64,000 nt of DNA, from assembly GCF_041296385.1 (NCBI RefSeq), contig NC_091014.1, forward strand, positions 11,507,578 through 11,571,577, read 5' to 3'. A model generated the notes under the pieces. The model was not told the origin of the DNA, ran no database searches, and worked only from the letters and a program-made list of their open reading frames with translations. The translations under genes were made by a program, and so were the position numbers. The first letter of the stretch is position 1. Every line of letters starts with the position of its first letter. Of the stretch, positions 12,050 to 24,449 are shown piece after piece. The DNA comes from Aphelocoma coerulescens (Eukaryota; Chordata; Aves; Passeriformes; Corvidae).

Positions 12050-12679
12050 TTCTTACCGTTGCCAAGGGGAGGGAAGCTGCCAGCGGCCAGCACTGTGGAA
12101 TCTGCCCCTCTTCCTCTAATGCCTGTTCCTTCTGTCCCTCAGGAGAACCAAGTCCAAGTGGCAAGCCCAGCCAAGCCTGGCCAAGTGCGTGTGTGTGGGT
12201 GTTGAACTGAAGGGAGCCAAGCCAAGCCCCGCCGTGTCTGTGCGCCACAGGCGCCCATGCTGCAAGGAGCTGTGGGGAGTGGGCTGGAGAGGCATGGAGC
12301 AGATGATCCAGATTTTGGGGGTTTGTCCATCTTTTTTGTTTGTTAGTTTTCTCAGGCTTGGGGAATGGGAATGCCAGCTGCAGTGGCATCCACCACTTTC
12401 TCCTTTGTTTGGGAGGCTGCGTGGCACCAACTGTGATAATGTCCACCATTTTGTCTTTGCCTTGGTGGCCAGGTGGAGCTGGGTCATGGGATGAGCATGT
12501 TTTTGTGTGTAAACCACCCTCTCTTTTCTACACTTTTTTTGTTAATGTTGTTGGTGCTTCTGTTCGTTGCTTATCCCATGGTGGTTTGTTTTAAGGGAAT
12601 AGTTATCTCACCAGAGGGGGCAGAGGGAAGGGGAGTGGCTTGTTTGGAGTTTAATTCTCAGCTGGTTTAAACCAAAACA
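12050..12679 (+). mobile_element. Probable LTR fragment (songbird ERV-like)
   Basis: This is a GC-richer segment between two CR1 fragments. Its last about 180 bp (T-rich run, 'gttgctta-tcccat', 'gttttaagggaatagttat', and the end 'ctcagctggtttaaaccaaaaca') resembles the 3' part of passerine endogenous-retrovirus LTRs as I remember them, ending in the expected CA at 12679. I cannot place a 5' TG or a target-site duplication, so boundaries and family are uncertain. Overlapping frames of 60-136 residues in all directions here are Pro/Gly/Ser/Trp-rich and carry no domain; they reflect base composition. A weak CTCF-like string (CACCAGAGGGGGCAG) lies at about 12610-12624. Confidence 0.4.
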
Positions 12680-12702
12680 TTTATGATTCAGTTCAATTTA
12701 TC

Positions 12703-12833
12703 TTTAAGGCCAAGCTGGATGGAGCCCTGAGCAGCCTGGTCTAGTGAAAGATGTCCCTGTCCATGGCACAGAGGTTGGAACTAGATGATCTTTAACATCC
12801 CTTCCAACATGGGCCATTCTATGACTCTATGAT
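12703..12833 (+). mobile_element. CR1 LINE 3' tail (short)
   Basis: Only the last about 130 bp of a CR1 element is present: 'aaggccaagctggatggagccctgagcagcctggtctagtg', 'tgtccctgtccatggcacagaggttggaactagatgat', 'cccttccaacatgggccattctatgactctatga'. The terminal ATTCTATGA/ACTCTATGA units are intact. It sits immediately 3' of the LTR-like segment. Confidence 0.9.
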
Positions 12834-15641
12834 CTTTAATGTGTCACTAAGCAAATCCATTTACAAGTAAATGTCATTACAATAATAATATTTTGCAATT
12901 TGCTAAAAACATTAAAGCGCTTTCTTATGATAATTTTTTTTTCTGTTTTAGCTCTCACCTCCTCTGTAGAATGCTGTACTAAAGTTTGAACATGAGCTTA
13001 ACCATGGCAAAGCCCAGACCATGTAATTTTTGTTAAATAAATAACTGAATTTATAAACTATGTAATTAGACCCTTTCCCTGAGGTAAGTTATAAAGAGAA
13101 TGGGACAAACACTTTGCTATTATATTATTTCACTGTTCAATTTTTTAAAAATTGCAGATATTATATTCTCATGTAGATGGAAAAGTCATAAATATAACAT
13201 GAAATAATTTCCACAAAAAAGGATGTCCTAAACACTTATGAAATAGAAATGAAAATTCTTACACAAGCAATTCCATTATTAATTTTTGATGGAATTCATG
13301 AAAGTACATTGAAAATTTGAAAGATTATTTTAGCCAAAATATCTCACTGAAGTTACTAGCACTGAATTAATACTTATCAGTACCTAATGATTAATCAAAA
13401 AATCCTATTTTCCTTTTTTTAATCTTTTATGCAGTGTGAAGAAAGAATAAAAATTTTGATAATTTAGTGAGCCTCTCAAGTTTAGAATGTTTCTACAAAA
13501 GGTCACATTATTCTCTTTTATGAATAAATAAATTCTCCTACGTTCCTGTCCACCATATAGTTACATAAATGAATGTGAGTAAAGTCTCTCTGATGTAGCA
13601 ATTTCCATGACTGTGTAACCTACTTCCAGACTCAATAATTTCACTTTTTTTTGTTTCTTTATGTGGCCTTCCCCCTCCCCCTGTATAAAGTTTTGATATA
13701 TTTAAGCTATACTTCTTCTCTTAAGCCTGCTTTTAAAAGGATTTATTTATTCCATCCTCTGCTAGAACCATATGTTGATTTAACATGTGTTGTGCAATTA
13801 CTCTACAAAGACGGTCCCAAATCCCTCCCTGTACCCTCGATAACTGCCTGGTATTTAGTGCTCCCTCTCGTATTGTATTTCAGTAAACCTAATGTATTTG
13901 CAGCTGGTTTCCCTGTCTGTATCCTTTATGCAGATGAGAAACATCAAAAGATTTGGAGTCATAACACCTGTTGTATTTCCTTCTGTATTTATTTGCAGAT
14001 TGTAACGTTTCTGTTTGATATGCAATATGCTTTCTGTTTCAAAATAGTTTCCTTTCCATTGACACATATGCTCCTGAATAATTCCCTCCCTATCTCTATT
14101 TTCTGGATCAGAAAGCACTGCCCACAACAAAGACACAGAAAGAACATGTATAAAAACTTCTGACAGGATGTATGACAGATTTACAGTCTTCAGAGGAATG
14201 TGCAAAAGAAGTCACAATGATAGTACTCACTGTGCCTGTCTCCAATTTTGTTTACATTTGTACTGTGCTGAAACCAGGACAATTATCATTACAATTATCA
14301 TCTATGTTGTGATTATTGTTATTGTGACAGTCAATAACAATCCTATCCTTCCCTGTTGTGCAGCTCCCTAAGGTTTATATAGACCATTGAATTTTACTTA
14401 TTTTGTTTTGACAACAAAAAATATTCCATTCCTTGATAGATATAATGATTTTATGTAAATTTGAGTTGCAAAAAATGTGCCTCTGTCTCCACTTTTAGAC
14501 AGAAGATGGATCATGAAACCTTAAAGGCCACATTTTCTACCAAACCCATGCTATTTAACTGGTGGATTGCCTTGGGCTTGGCCTCTCTCCTAAAGACAAT
14601 GCATGTCACATTATATAACTTCTTCTACTCCATTTAGAATGTGGTCAAGTATTTCCTTCGGCAAAATGCTTGGTTGATGTTAAACCTTTCACAGTTTGTG
14701 AAGTAATGCAAAGCTCCTCTTCTGGTTGAGGCATTATTTAGATGTGAATTATTTCAAGAAATTGCATAAATGGTCCTAAATTTTATATTATACTTTCAAC
14801 TGGTTATATTAGCTCTGAAGAATACAAGAAAGCAAATAAATATAAGAGGACAGAAGCCTTAAGAGTACATTATATTGGATATAACATCAAATAATGCTTC
14901 CTTAGTAATTTGTTGTCCTAAAACAATCTTATTCAGTGCATATATGTGCACATAATTCAACAAAATTTGGGCCTAAGTAGTCACAAGACAGCAGAGAATT
15001 TCATCCACTCTAATCTGCCTCAGCTTTTCTTGTCCTTTTTCGCATTATATTAGGAATTAATTTCAGATGCAATGAGCTGTTTACTTTGACAAACTCAGTG
15101 CCAAAGAGGCTTCATCTAAAAATACATCTGAGACTATAGTGTCTATTAATAGGATGCAAGTGTGATATGCAACGTAAAACATTTAGATTCTTCCTAATGC
15201 AACACAGATTTTAAACTATATTGCTGGTACACTTTGGATGTCCATCATGATAAGCAAATATTTTTAAAAAGTCCTTGGGTGCTTGACTTCAGGGAGGTTA
15301 CATGGGGTATAAGTCAGAACAGTACAGGCCCCAGGAGTTTTATGAGGCATGACTTCTATAAATTTCTATGTTTTATATAACTCCACTGTTTTTTGACTAC
15401 ATTAAATAAAAATCAGTTTCAGAAAAGCCAATTCCTGTTTTCCAACACAGATCCACAGCCAGAAATAAAATATTAGACTACTTTTTTTTGTGCTCACTTA
15501 CCACAATTGATTTCTTCTGTATAAAATGGAGTTTAAAACACATTTTAGGCATTACCAAAGATATGAAGACTTAAAAGAATTTTTCATAAAATCATCCAAT
15601 TCAATTAAGCAATTATAAAGGCATTTTTTTCTATTAAATAG
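12834..15641. other. AT-rich unique DNA; one long domainless frame
   Basis: No recognisable repeat or RNA gene was seen. An open frame at 13651-14163 (+, 170 residues) is the longest in the window outside the TTTC array. It is hydrophobic, with no signal of a known family, and an unrelated frame overlaps it on the other strand (13855-14205). I regard it as chance. A short palindrome lies at 13138-13154. Confidence 0.5.
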
Positions 15642-15676
15642 CATATTTTTTAAAAATATGAAAATATATTCATATT
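15642..15676. repeat. Two overlapping AT palindromes
   Basis: CATATTTTT and AAAAATATG form a 9-bp stem around a single T (15642-15660). AATATGAA and TTCATATT form an 8-bp stem with a 6-nt loop (15655-15676). The second ends one base before the 44-bp tandem duplication at 15678. Confidence 0.85.
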
Positions 15677-15677
15677 C

Positions 15678-15765
15678 TTTTATTTCATGAATGACACTTA
15701 TTTATAGGTATTGAATTGGTATTTTATTTCATGAATGACACTTATTTATAGGTATTGAATTGGTA
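15678..15765. repeat. Perfect 44-bp tandem duplication (two copies)
   Basis: Copy 1 is 15678-15721 and copy 2 is 15722-15765, with no difference between them. Four further bases continue the pattern before it breaks. The unit contains TTTCATGAATGACACTTA and is otherwise AT-rich. Identity of the copies implies a recent event, and the locus is likely to vary between individuals. Confidence 0.97.
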
Positions 15766-15769
15766 TTTT

Positions 15770-16980
15770 TGTCTATTTCAAATAAGCCTAGTTAAATTAC
15801 TAGACACTATGTAGAACTGAAATAAAATGCCTTCTATTCAAGAAAAATGGTCTTGACTAACAGGGTTTTGCACTGAAACCACTGTAGTTATGTTGATCTA
15901 CATCAGCCAGGGATCTTGGTCTTATAAACAATTTGGGTCTTGCTTTTACTAATGGTATATATGCTCAGTTTCAAAAGGGATACTCACACTTGACGTGAAA
16001 CATATGTGGAAATATTTGAGATATAAAAATAGCAATAGACAAAATCACTTTAGAATGTGATATAAATGGTCAGATCCTGGAAATATGTTGGGATTCTTTG
16101 CAGCTAATAAACAGACAATAGACACTCCATGCTGCCACACTGGCCATTCCATTCTCTTAAACTAGAAAACAAGCAGCTGCTAGTTTTTCTGATGAAGCAA
16201 AAAAAGAATATCTCTGGCACTACTGAAAAAGTGTAATAAAGGAAATAATTGCCACATAAGAAATGATGACATTGCTGGAGTGCTGTGAGATTCTGTGATT
16301 AAATAAACAGATGTTTGACGAATTATGTGCCAGCCTATGTAGAGTAACTGGAAATTTGGGTTCTTGATACAGATCTTATTGTAAATGTCATATGTTATTT
16401 ATAAACTAATGAAAAAGTTCAACATAAACTTAGGTTAATATTAATTAGCTTTGTTTTTCCCCTGTAATAAGAATATTCCTGGGCACATTCTTCTGACACA
16501 TTGGCCTGGCCTTTTGCTTTCTGGCTTTCTAGTTTTCCTGAATTATACTCAGTCCTTTCATAAATCCTGTCTTCATTCAGCTTTTGATTTTAGAGGGTGA
16601 ATAAAATACTTCAACTTTAGTTGATAGAACTAGATCTCCATTTCAAGATAGTAATCCTTTCTGCCACTATTCCACTGTGAACTGATTTCTTCCAGAGGGT
16701 GTCTTGCTAGCAGTTTCTGGAGAATTCTGTTCTGGATGAAACTGGGCAGATCTCTGTAGAATGACTTCACAGGAATAGAGACACTGGAAGAAAGGATTTG
16801 TGTAGTTGGGTGGCCAGTTCCCTTCTCTGTTCAACCACATGACCAGGACATCAAGTCCTACTTCACATCTTCCACACAATTCAGATAGCACTTAAATAAT
16901 GGAGATTTTTTTTTGTCTATGTGGCTATGTCAAAGACTGAAATGTTATAGTTTATGACTTAAACATTTTCTTAAGGGACT
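15770..16980. other. AT-rich unique DNA, no gene seen
   Basis: Nothing was recognised. A small inverted repeat (AAACTAG at 16159-16165, CTAGTTT at 16180-16186) is present. The 74-residue minus-strand frame at 16667-16891 has no domain. Confidence 0.55.
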
Positions 16981-16994
16981 TTTAAAACTGTATT

Positions 16995-17645
16995 ACCAAA
17001 GCTGCAGAGAAGACTCCCACACCCTGAACGGGGCCCTGACTGAGGCCTTACACCGCGCTGATGAAGATAAGATAAAGTAACAACTCAGGGCTGGGGACAG
17101 TCACTGAGCACAAGCTTAACACCTCCAAGGTGGAGACCACAGCCCCAGGGCTATCAGCTGCCAGGCTCCCACAGACCCTCACTCCAAGGGTGGAGGGAGG
17201 AGAGGCTTTGGGTATCTTGGAAAAGCCTCTGGTCAGAGCAGCAGTGACTGCCCATCCTCCACTGTGCACAGCCCAGCTGAGGGGTCCTCACCAGGGGGGA
17301 GGAAGCTCATCCACAGCAGAAGGGGTGACATGGCCCATCACAGGGGCCCCCTCAAAGGGGTCCCCAGACCCTGCACCAGAGCACCAGAGATGATGCAGCA
17401 GACCCTCAGTGTCGCAAGGGACAGGGTGTCAAGCCAGCCCCTGCAAGGGAGACACGTGGGCGTTCCCACCTGGCCCACAGCGTGTATTAATGCACAGGAT
17501 TCTGTACTCTGGTGTGTGGTGTGGTGGCGTGTGACCCTCACCACCAGCAGACCAGATGGAGGGGAGCAACGAGACATCACTGGGACCCTCAGATGGGTGA
17601 TCTGCTTCCATCTAACCCCTGTCACCTCTCCCTGTGCCCCCACCA
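16995..17645. other. GC-rich block, possible unnamed retroelement
   Basis: Base composition rises sharply here, from the AT-rich background to clearly GC-rich, starting near 'gctgcagagaagactcccac' and running to the poly-C/TTTC tract. Frames on both strands (for example 17130-17393 and the start of 17264-18280) are Pro/Arg/Ser/Gly-rich with no domain I know. The abrupt edges and the simple-repeat tail suggest an inserted repeat such as an LTR-element fragment or retroposon, but I cannot name a family, fix its strand or find a convincing target-site duplication. A degraded exon is less likely because no splice-bounded frame with a domain is visible. Confidence 0.4.
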
Positions 17646-17658
17646 CCCCCCCCCCCCC
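17646..17658 (+). repeat. C13 homopolymer
   Basis: Thirteen consecutive C form the junction between the GC-rich block and the TTTC array, separated from it by about 10 bp (ACACTCACTC). Confidence 0.95.
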
Positions 17659-17668
17659 ACACTCACTC

Positions 17669-18262
<594 letters not shown>

Positions 18263-21200
18263 ATCTCTTTGCCTCTCTAGTATTAAATAAAATACATCCA
18301 TTTTTTGGCATCAACATCTAACCTCCTTTGGTTTTAATCTTTTCTGGGAATATTTTGAACCTTCTTAGTTCCTTCCGGTTTATGCACAGAGACTTAGCTT
18401 GCTTTGCCTTTCTGGGTTTAAACCAGATTGTAACAGGCTGTGCCTACATTAGCAAGTAAATCAAGAGAGTGGTTTTACAGAGTGTAGTTAATGCTGGTAG
18501 TGCAGTGCCCACACCACAGGCATTTCAAGAGTTATATTCCAGAATCCCTCTCATCTGGTCTCATGCCCTCAATATGCTGATTGAAGCACTTCATCATCTT
18601 TAAGGAATTTCTCTTCTGGACTCATTTTTTCTGTAAGGAATCCAGTTTTCATGCTTTGAGGCCATTTTCTGCTGCCAACCACAGCACTATAATTGAGGCA
18701 GCCAGGATATTTCCTTCAAAAATATGTTACTGATAGTGATTAGAATGAGAATACTAGATACACCCTTCATTTTCCTTTTCTACGCTAAACTACTGGAGTC
18801 TTGGTAGCATCAGAATTGACATGATGTTATACAGTGTAGAATAAGCCATATGGGACAATTCTGAAACATAAAAGTCATGATGCTGAACCATTAAGGTATT
18901 GCTGGTGGTTTGAATTAAAATTAATAATGAATCCAGTTTGGAGTAGAAGTATGTGAGCAGCACTTTTTTTTTTTCTTTGTTACTTACTAAAATGTGATGA
19001 CTTTCTTGATTTGCTTGTAAAAATAGAGAATTAAACTTTGATTTAGTTCTTTATTCCTCTTTTCATACCATCAACATCTATTGGTCAGCACAGTAGGAAT
19101 AGAAGAATAGATGATGGAATGTTTGTCCAAAGGACATATGCAACTCCTTAAATATATTTAGGCCTATACTGTATTATTTAGACACAACCCATATGTAGGG
19201 TGTGGTATGGATCTGGACAAGATTGCAGTTTCTTGGCACCTAAAATACTTGGTTTACATTGGCCCTATACAGTTTCCAGATTTCCTGGAAATTCTCCTGG
19301 AGTTCATACTGATCTGGATGAGGAAGAACATATGGACATATTAATCCATGCACTCATGAGAGCTTCATGACTGAAAACATAGCTACATGCCTGCTTCCTC
19401 AGGGAAGAGCTGGTATATTTTGGTGCTTACTGGAAACCCAGTTCTTGGTCTTTCATTATAAACCATGTTTCTGGTCCTAAAAACCACTATGCAAGCACTT
19501 CTCTCAAATGTTCCTTCTCTTGGGGGACCATTAGGGTATACCTCTCCCCATTCAGCAGCCCAGCAAGGTCATCCTAGCTCAGGAGATGCCTCCAATGAAA
19601 AACAATGAAGTAGACAATACTGTAGGGCCTTAAAATATTTTGGGTATTGATTTTCAGAGAATTTTATTGCTCTTGTATCTTCTATTGAGGTAGTTTTTCA
19701 AGTGCAGTGAGTACATTGAGCAAAATATCTTTATATGATCTGTGTGTGCTCTATGGGTCACATTGTTTAAGCTTTTTAGCCTCTACTTTCAGCAGAACAG
19801 TGGAAATATTCATAAAACTTGGGCCATAACATGTGCCAATCCTTTACGCATTCTGTACTGGCCTATAATTGGGGAAGAGGGAGTATGGGCACAGAGAGCT
19901 CCTGCCAAATTATTTAGGAATTCCCAAATTTAACTTCAAAATTTTCTGTCACCCATGAGGCCCTAAACCCAGCAATCAATAAGCCAGATTCTTCTCTCAA
20001 TTATGATTAGGAGTAACTTCTGTAAGATTGAAATTTATTACTTCAGTTGAGCTCTGTGGTCAACAGCCAGCATGTCCTGTATAAGTCCTGTATGTTTCTA
20101 TCTAAGTTTTTGGTCTATATTTGTACGCAGGTCTACTTGCCATATATTGTAATTGAATATTACACTCTTGTAGTCTATGACAACAAAGACTGTAAATCCT
20201 ACTACATTTCCAGTAAATAATCTTGCATTTTTGAGTGCTGCTGATTTATAGGTTCTCTGATTTTGGTGTTGTGAAAGCCACAAAAAAGTGTGAAACTGAC
20301 ATTGCCTTGGAAATAAAATGGAAGAGACATCCCATTCCAGTTGAAGGGAGGCTGATGTGTGTGAAGATCTGTATCTACCTTCAAAAGATAAGCACTGAAA
20401 CTTGCAGCATGCTCACTGACGAAGGGTCATTGTTAAGCATTTGAGCAATGATTGTTGCTAAATAAATTAAACATAGAACTCAGTGAAACAAGATTATGCA
20501 TAAAGTACTTAGAGTAGGTATCCTTGTGCTCAGAGTTTTCCAGAACAATGAAGTTTGTTATTACAAGACTATAAATGACCCAAGTCATCATTCCTTACAA
20601 GAAATGGGAGCTAGCTGTCATGTCTAAGACACATCTTTCAGACAACAGTGCTTTTTTTGCCAGGAATTATGTACTGAATAACATAATAATGTATTAAATT
20701 GCTGAAACTTTGATTGATTCCTCTTTTTTTTTTTTTTTTTTTTTCTAATTACACAACCTTCTAGTCAGCTATGACTCCACATTAACAAAATCAGCTCTTG
20801 TCATTTACATATCCCTGGTGAATAAAAAGAGTTTTAGAGAGAAAAAGTATCACATACATGAGCCAGCTACCTTTTCTATGCATCATCCTTGCTGCATGAG
20901 TTTGTTCAATTCATTTTTAAGTAAATCTATATATCAATATTAATACAGCTCTGTTTAAAAGATTCATGGAGTTTGAAGGCAGGGGTTACCTACAGATCAA
21001 GACTGAAAAAACTCAACTAGTAATTTTGTATGTGATCTATAACTGTAGTCTGAGCTATCTATTAGAAAGATCCAGTTTCTTTCCCAGAAAGTATCGAGTT
21101 TCAATTCTATATGGAGAATCTTCAACGTTGCAGAATACATACTGTCCATGGGAAATTGCCTTTCTTCAAAAATATTATCCTTATTTTAGTTCAGAATAGA

Positions 21201-23897
21201 TTTTTTAATAAAAAGGAAATTTAGACATAATTTTCTGGAATACAAACAACAAACTAAAAACTCAACCAATACGAAACCTTCTATTTCATTGCATAATAGA
21301 GATTTGCATGATTAATTTTCTTCTTCTGTGACAAAATACAAGCATATGATACTATTACATCTCACAATTAAACACAAAAGACTCACATTTTCACCTCTGC
21401 TCAATGCTTGATTTTACAGTTACTGTGCAAATTGGACCTATGACCTTTCCTTACTGCCTTCAGCACACCCCTCTCGGGCTTCTGGCTGTTAGGTATTGCT
21501 TAGCTTAATGCAGACTCACACAACTCTTTGCTAAATCTGGGTCATGGTACCCAGGATCATTTTCTGAGCAGATCTATCTCAACTTCAAACCCTTCAGTCT
21601 GCTCCCTTTGGCCAGATAGCTTCAAGTTAAGTATCACATATTTAGAAGAAAACTCTAACTCAAAACTATTTCAGCAGACTGTGGAAATTTTCAAACTATA
21701 AGATATTTACCTGCCTTCAAAGCTGGTACCCAACAAACCAGTTGCCTACAGCCTCTTCCAGTTTGTGCAGTCGTTTGACCTGGTAGGCCAGCCTTTGAAA
21801 CAAGAATGTTTTCAGCTACACAGAAAAAGAGGCAAAGTCTAATTTGGTGCTTTATCTTCTAGGCATGTTTTTGACAAGTCTTGGCAGTCAATGTTATATG
21901 TTTATTTGTGATGATTTCATGCACCACATCTTTAAAAATAATTCTCAAAAATCATTATAAATGAATCTGAAGTCAAACCAAAAAAATAGCTAACAAGGCT
22001 TCATACCATCACATGGCTGCCGTGGCACACCTCATGTGCTGTGTCCATAAAACTGTGTTTAGTGATACTTGGAATATTCCTCTGGAAGAGCTCCCATCTG
22101 CTGCACACCAAGATGCCTGTTGTTACCTTCATAAAAAGCTGATCTATGTGATCACATTTTATGAAAAGGTTATCTTCCTAGAACACCTAGACTCATAACA
22201 ATCTGCTGATGCTTCAGCTGTCTACAGCAGAGATCTTTAAAAATTATAGTCTTAAGACCACTTCCAACATGCAAAGCTTTTTGTTTTCTAAGGAAAATTT
22301 AAGATCTTTCTCTTGAATATAAAGGTATTCCAGTATACCTAAGTTTTGTGCAGTTGCCATAGCCTGAAATTCTGATCTTATTCAGTAGCTCAAAAAAACA
22401 ACTGATTTTGAAAAATGCAAAGAAAATAATTCCCATTTAAAAAGAAAAAAAAACCTCCACCAAAACTGTTTTAACTATGTAAAGAAGCAAATAACAGGGT
22501 GTACATACATGTTATACTGTAACAGTCATAGAAACATAAAGGGATAGAAGACCTAATTTTCAATATATACCTATGAACTTAGGCTATACTTGCCGTGCTA
22601 AAAGGCAACTGTGTAGGCTGGAAGGAGATCAGGATGTTTTCTGACAGATTAATCTAGCCAGGAACAACCAGGTTGTAAACCAGGGACCAGACCATTCTGA
22701 GAATACCTTTAGAAACAATGTAAGATAATTTTTAGATGCTGAATGTAATGGACCTGAAATTTCTTCTTAGCTCTTGGAGGCTGAGAAAGAACCAGTCATA
22801 AAGGATGCACTGAGTTTCTCAGACATAAGAAAGCTATAGTTATTTGCCATTTTTACCTGATATTGACATAAATATACGTATAATGAATCTTAATGGAAGT
22901 AATAGACTGTTTTATTTAAAAATGGACTGTGTAACTTGCCATAAATATTCTTTAGCCAATTTGAACATTACAAGTTGGGATTTGGCTGATTTGTGAGCAC
23001 TTCATATTTAGACAGTCCTATTCAGACATGCCAAAATGCATGCTTACTTGCTGGCAATGTGTTTTACTTTCTGTCAAAATATGAGCTCCAATAGAGGTAA
23101 GAAAGCACTTTCTTATGTGTCAGAAGTCTTTTGAAGATTTTTAGAACTCCTGAGCCTTATTTCCCTTTTGCAAACAATGGAGTAAAACAGGCAGAACTCC
23201 ATGGCAACGGGTGGAGAAGAGGCAGCTCCATTTGGAGACATGAAAATGGATGTGATTGCAATAGCAATGCAAAACTGCTGGACTTAACTAATGTCCAAAA
23301 GAAAAAGCTGCCAATAACTTCTCAAACTTGATGACTCTCCATTAACATTTCTTCTCTCTCTACTTATTCACTGCTATCTCTCTCCCTGGAAAGGTTTGAG
23401 AGAGCACAGAATGGTCAGATAATTTGAAGGCCAACAGTTCTTGTTCTATGTACTCATAGAATGAAGTACAGACGGACAAATAACAAAATCCATCTCCACA
23501 GTCATCTGACACCTACACCATTATGGTTTTGTTGTATCTAATGATTTATTAATGATATAAGTGATGTGATAAAAAACCCATATCTATAATTTGGGAGTCA
23601 CTGTGAAGTTACAGAAAGGGCTAGGGGCCAATGTCAGTAAGGACTGAGTGTCTCCAAGATCCAGATCTGAAAACCTCCAAAACTTTTGAGCTTCTAGTCA
23701 AATGCAGATGATAAAAGCCAAGCTTAATATCTGGAAATCCATGTGCTGCAAGAGATCTGAACAGGTGTCAAAACTTCAAAAAGACATGTTTATGAGACTG
23801 TGGTACTTTCACAGGCTCCGTTCACTTACAAACATACAATGGAACATACAGCATTTTCTGTCTAAACGCAGTCATTGCATTGCTACACTTCTTTGGC
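18263..23897. other. AT-rich unique DNA, no gene seen
   Basis: No exon or recognised transposon was seen. A 21-T run lies at 20724-20744. Frames of 60-77 residues here lack domains. A weak 'tcatagaaacata' string at about 22527 recalls a minus-strand CR1 end, but the sequence around it does not continue the match. Confidence 0.55.
20724..20744. repeat. T21 homopolymer
   Basis: Twenty-one consecutive T. No retroposon is recognisable on either side. Confidence 0.95.
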
Positions 23898-24449
23898 TGT
23901 CTTAGGTTACAGTGTAAGGTGTAACCAAAAGTATGTATTCTATCACCATCTTCATGAGCTGTTAAAACCAGGTGGGGCAGTGTTCTTTGTCTCTTCCATG
24001 ACACATCCCTGATAACTCCCTCCAGAAGGATATCTTCTATTAATGGGCTATCAAACCTCACTGCATGACTCATAAAATGACATCATCCCATTGGGAGGAA
24101 CCAAGCATTCCTACCTGGCTGTAATCTGAGGTTTGGAATGCCACACTCAGCCCTTACCTATTGCATTCCCAGAGGACAAGAGCTACAAGAGCTACATAAC
24201 CACCACTGGACCTTCAGAGGAAGACCACACCCTTCTACAGGATCACTGCTTCAACAGAACCTCCTCTATCACTTCAGTAGGACTGCAGCCACCATTTAAT
24301 GGGACTGCTACCACCACCCTGCCTGACAGGGTATCAGGTTGTGCCCTGACTCTGTCAGTATTTCTGTACTACTGCATTTATTTTAATTTTCCAATTAAAT
24401 TTTAATTCTGACTTGGAGTCTCTCACTGGTTTGTTTTCAGACTAGCACA
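23898..24449 (+). mobile_element. Solo LTR of an endogenous retrovirus
   Basis: This is a 552-bp segment running from TGTCTTAGGTT to ...GACTAGCACA, the TG...CA ends expected of an LTR. The interior follows a songbird ERV LTR I recognise: 'tgtattctatcacc', 'cttcatgagctgttaaaaccaggtggggcagtgttctt', 'aaaatgacatcatcccattgggagg', 'ggacaagagctacaagagctacataaccaccactggacc', 'ctgcctgacagggtatcaggttgt', an ATTAAA polyadenylation signal at 24394-24399, and 'cttggagtctctcactggttt' near the end. No gag/pol/env text follows, so it is a solo LTR left by LTR-LTR recombination. GGCTGT occurs at both edges (23895-23900, 24450-24455) but overlaps the 5' TGT, so a target-site duplication is not settled. The 90-residue frame at 24133-24405 is LTR text. 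Confidence 0.8.
24394..24399 (+). promoter_or_regulatory. LTR polyadenylation signal (ATTAAA)
   Basis: ATTAAA lies about 50 bp before the inferred LTR 3' end, as expected for the R region of an endogenous-retrovirus LTR. The assignment depends on the LTR call. Confidence 0.55.

Noticed and set aside
12039..12670. Several overlapping 60-136 residue frames
   Set aside because: They overlap in different phases on both strands and lie in an LTR-like GC-richer segment; they reflect composition, not coding.
13651..14163. 170-residue frame on the + strand
   Set aside because: It has no domain, an overlapping frame on the other strand and no flanking exon pattern; one such frame in 64 kb of six-frame AT-rich DNA is plausible by chance.
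22527..22560. Possible minus-strand CR1 end ('tcatagaaacata')
   Set aside because: The following sequence does not continue the CR1 3' UTR pattern.
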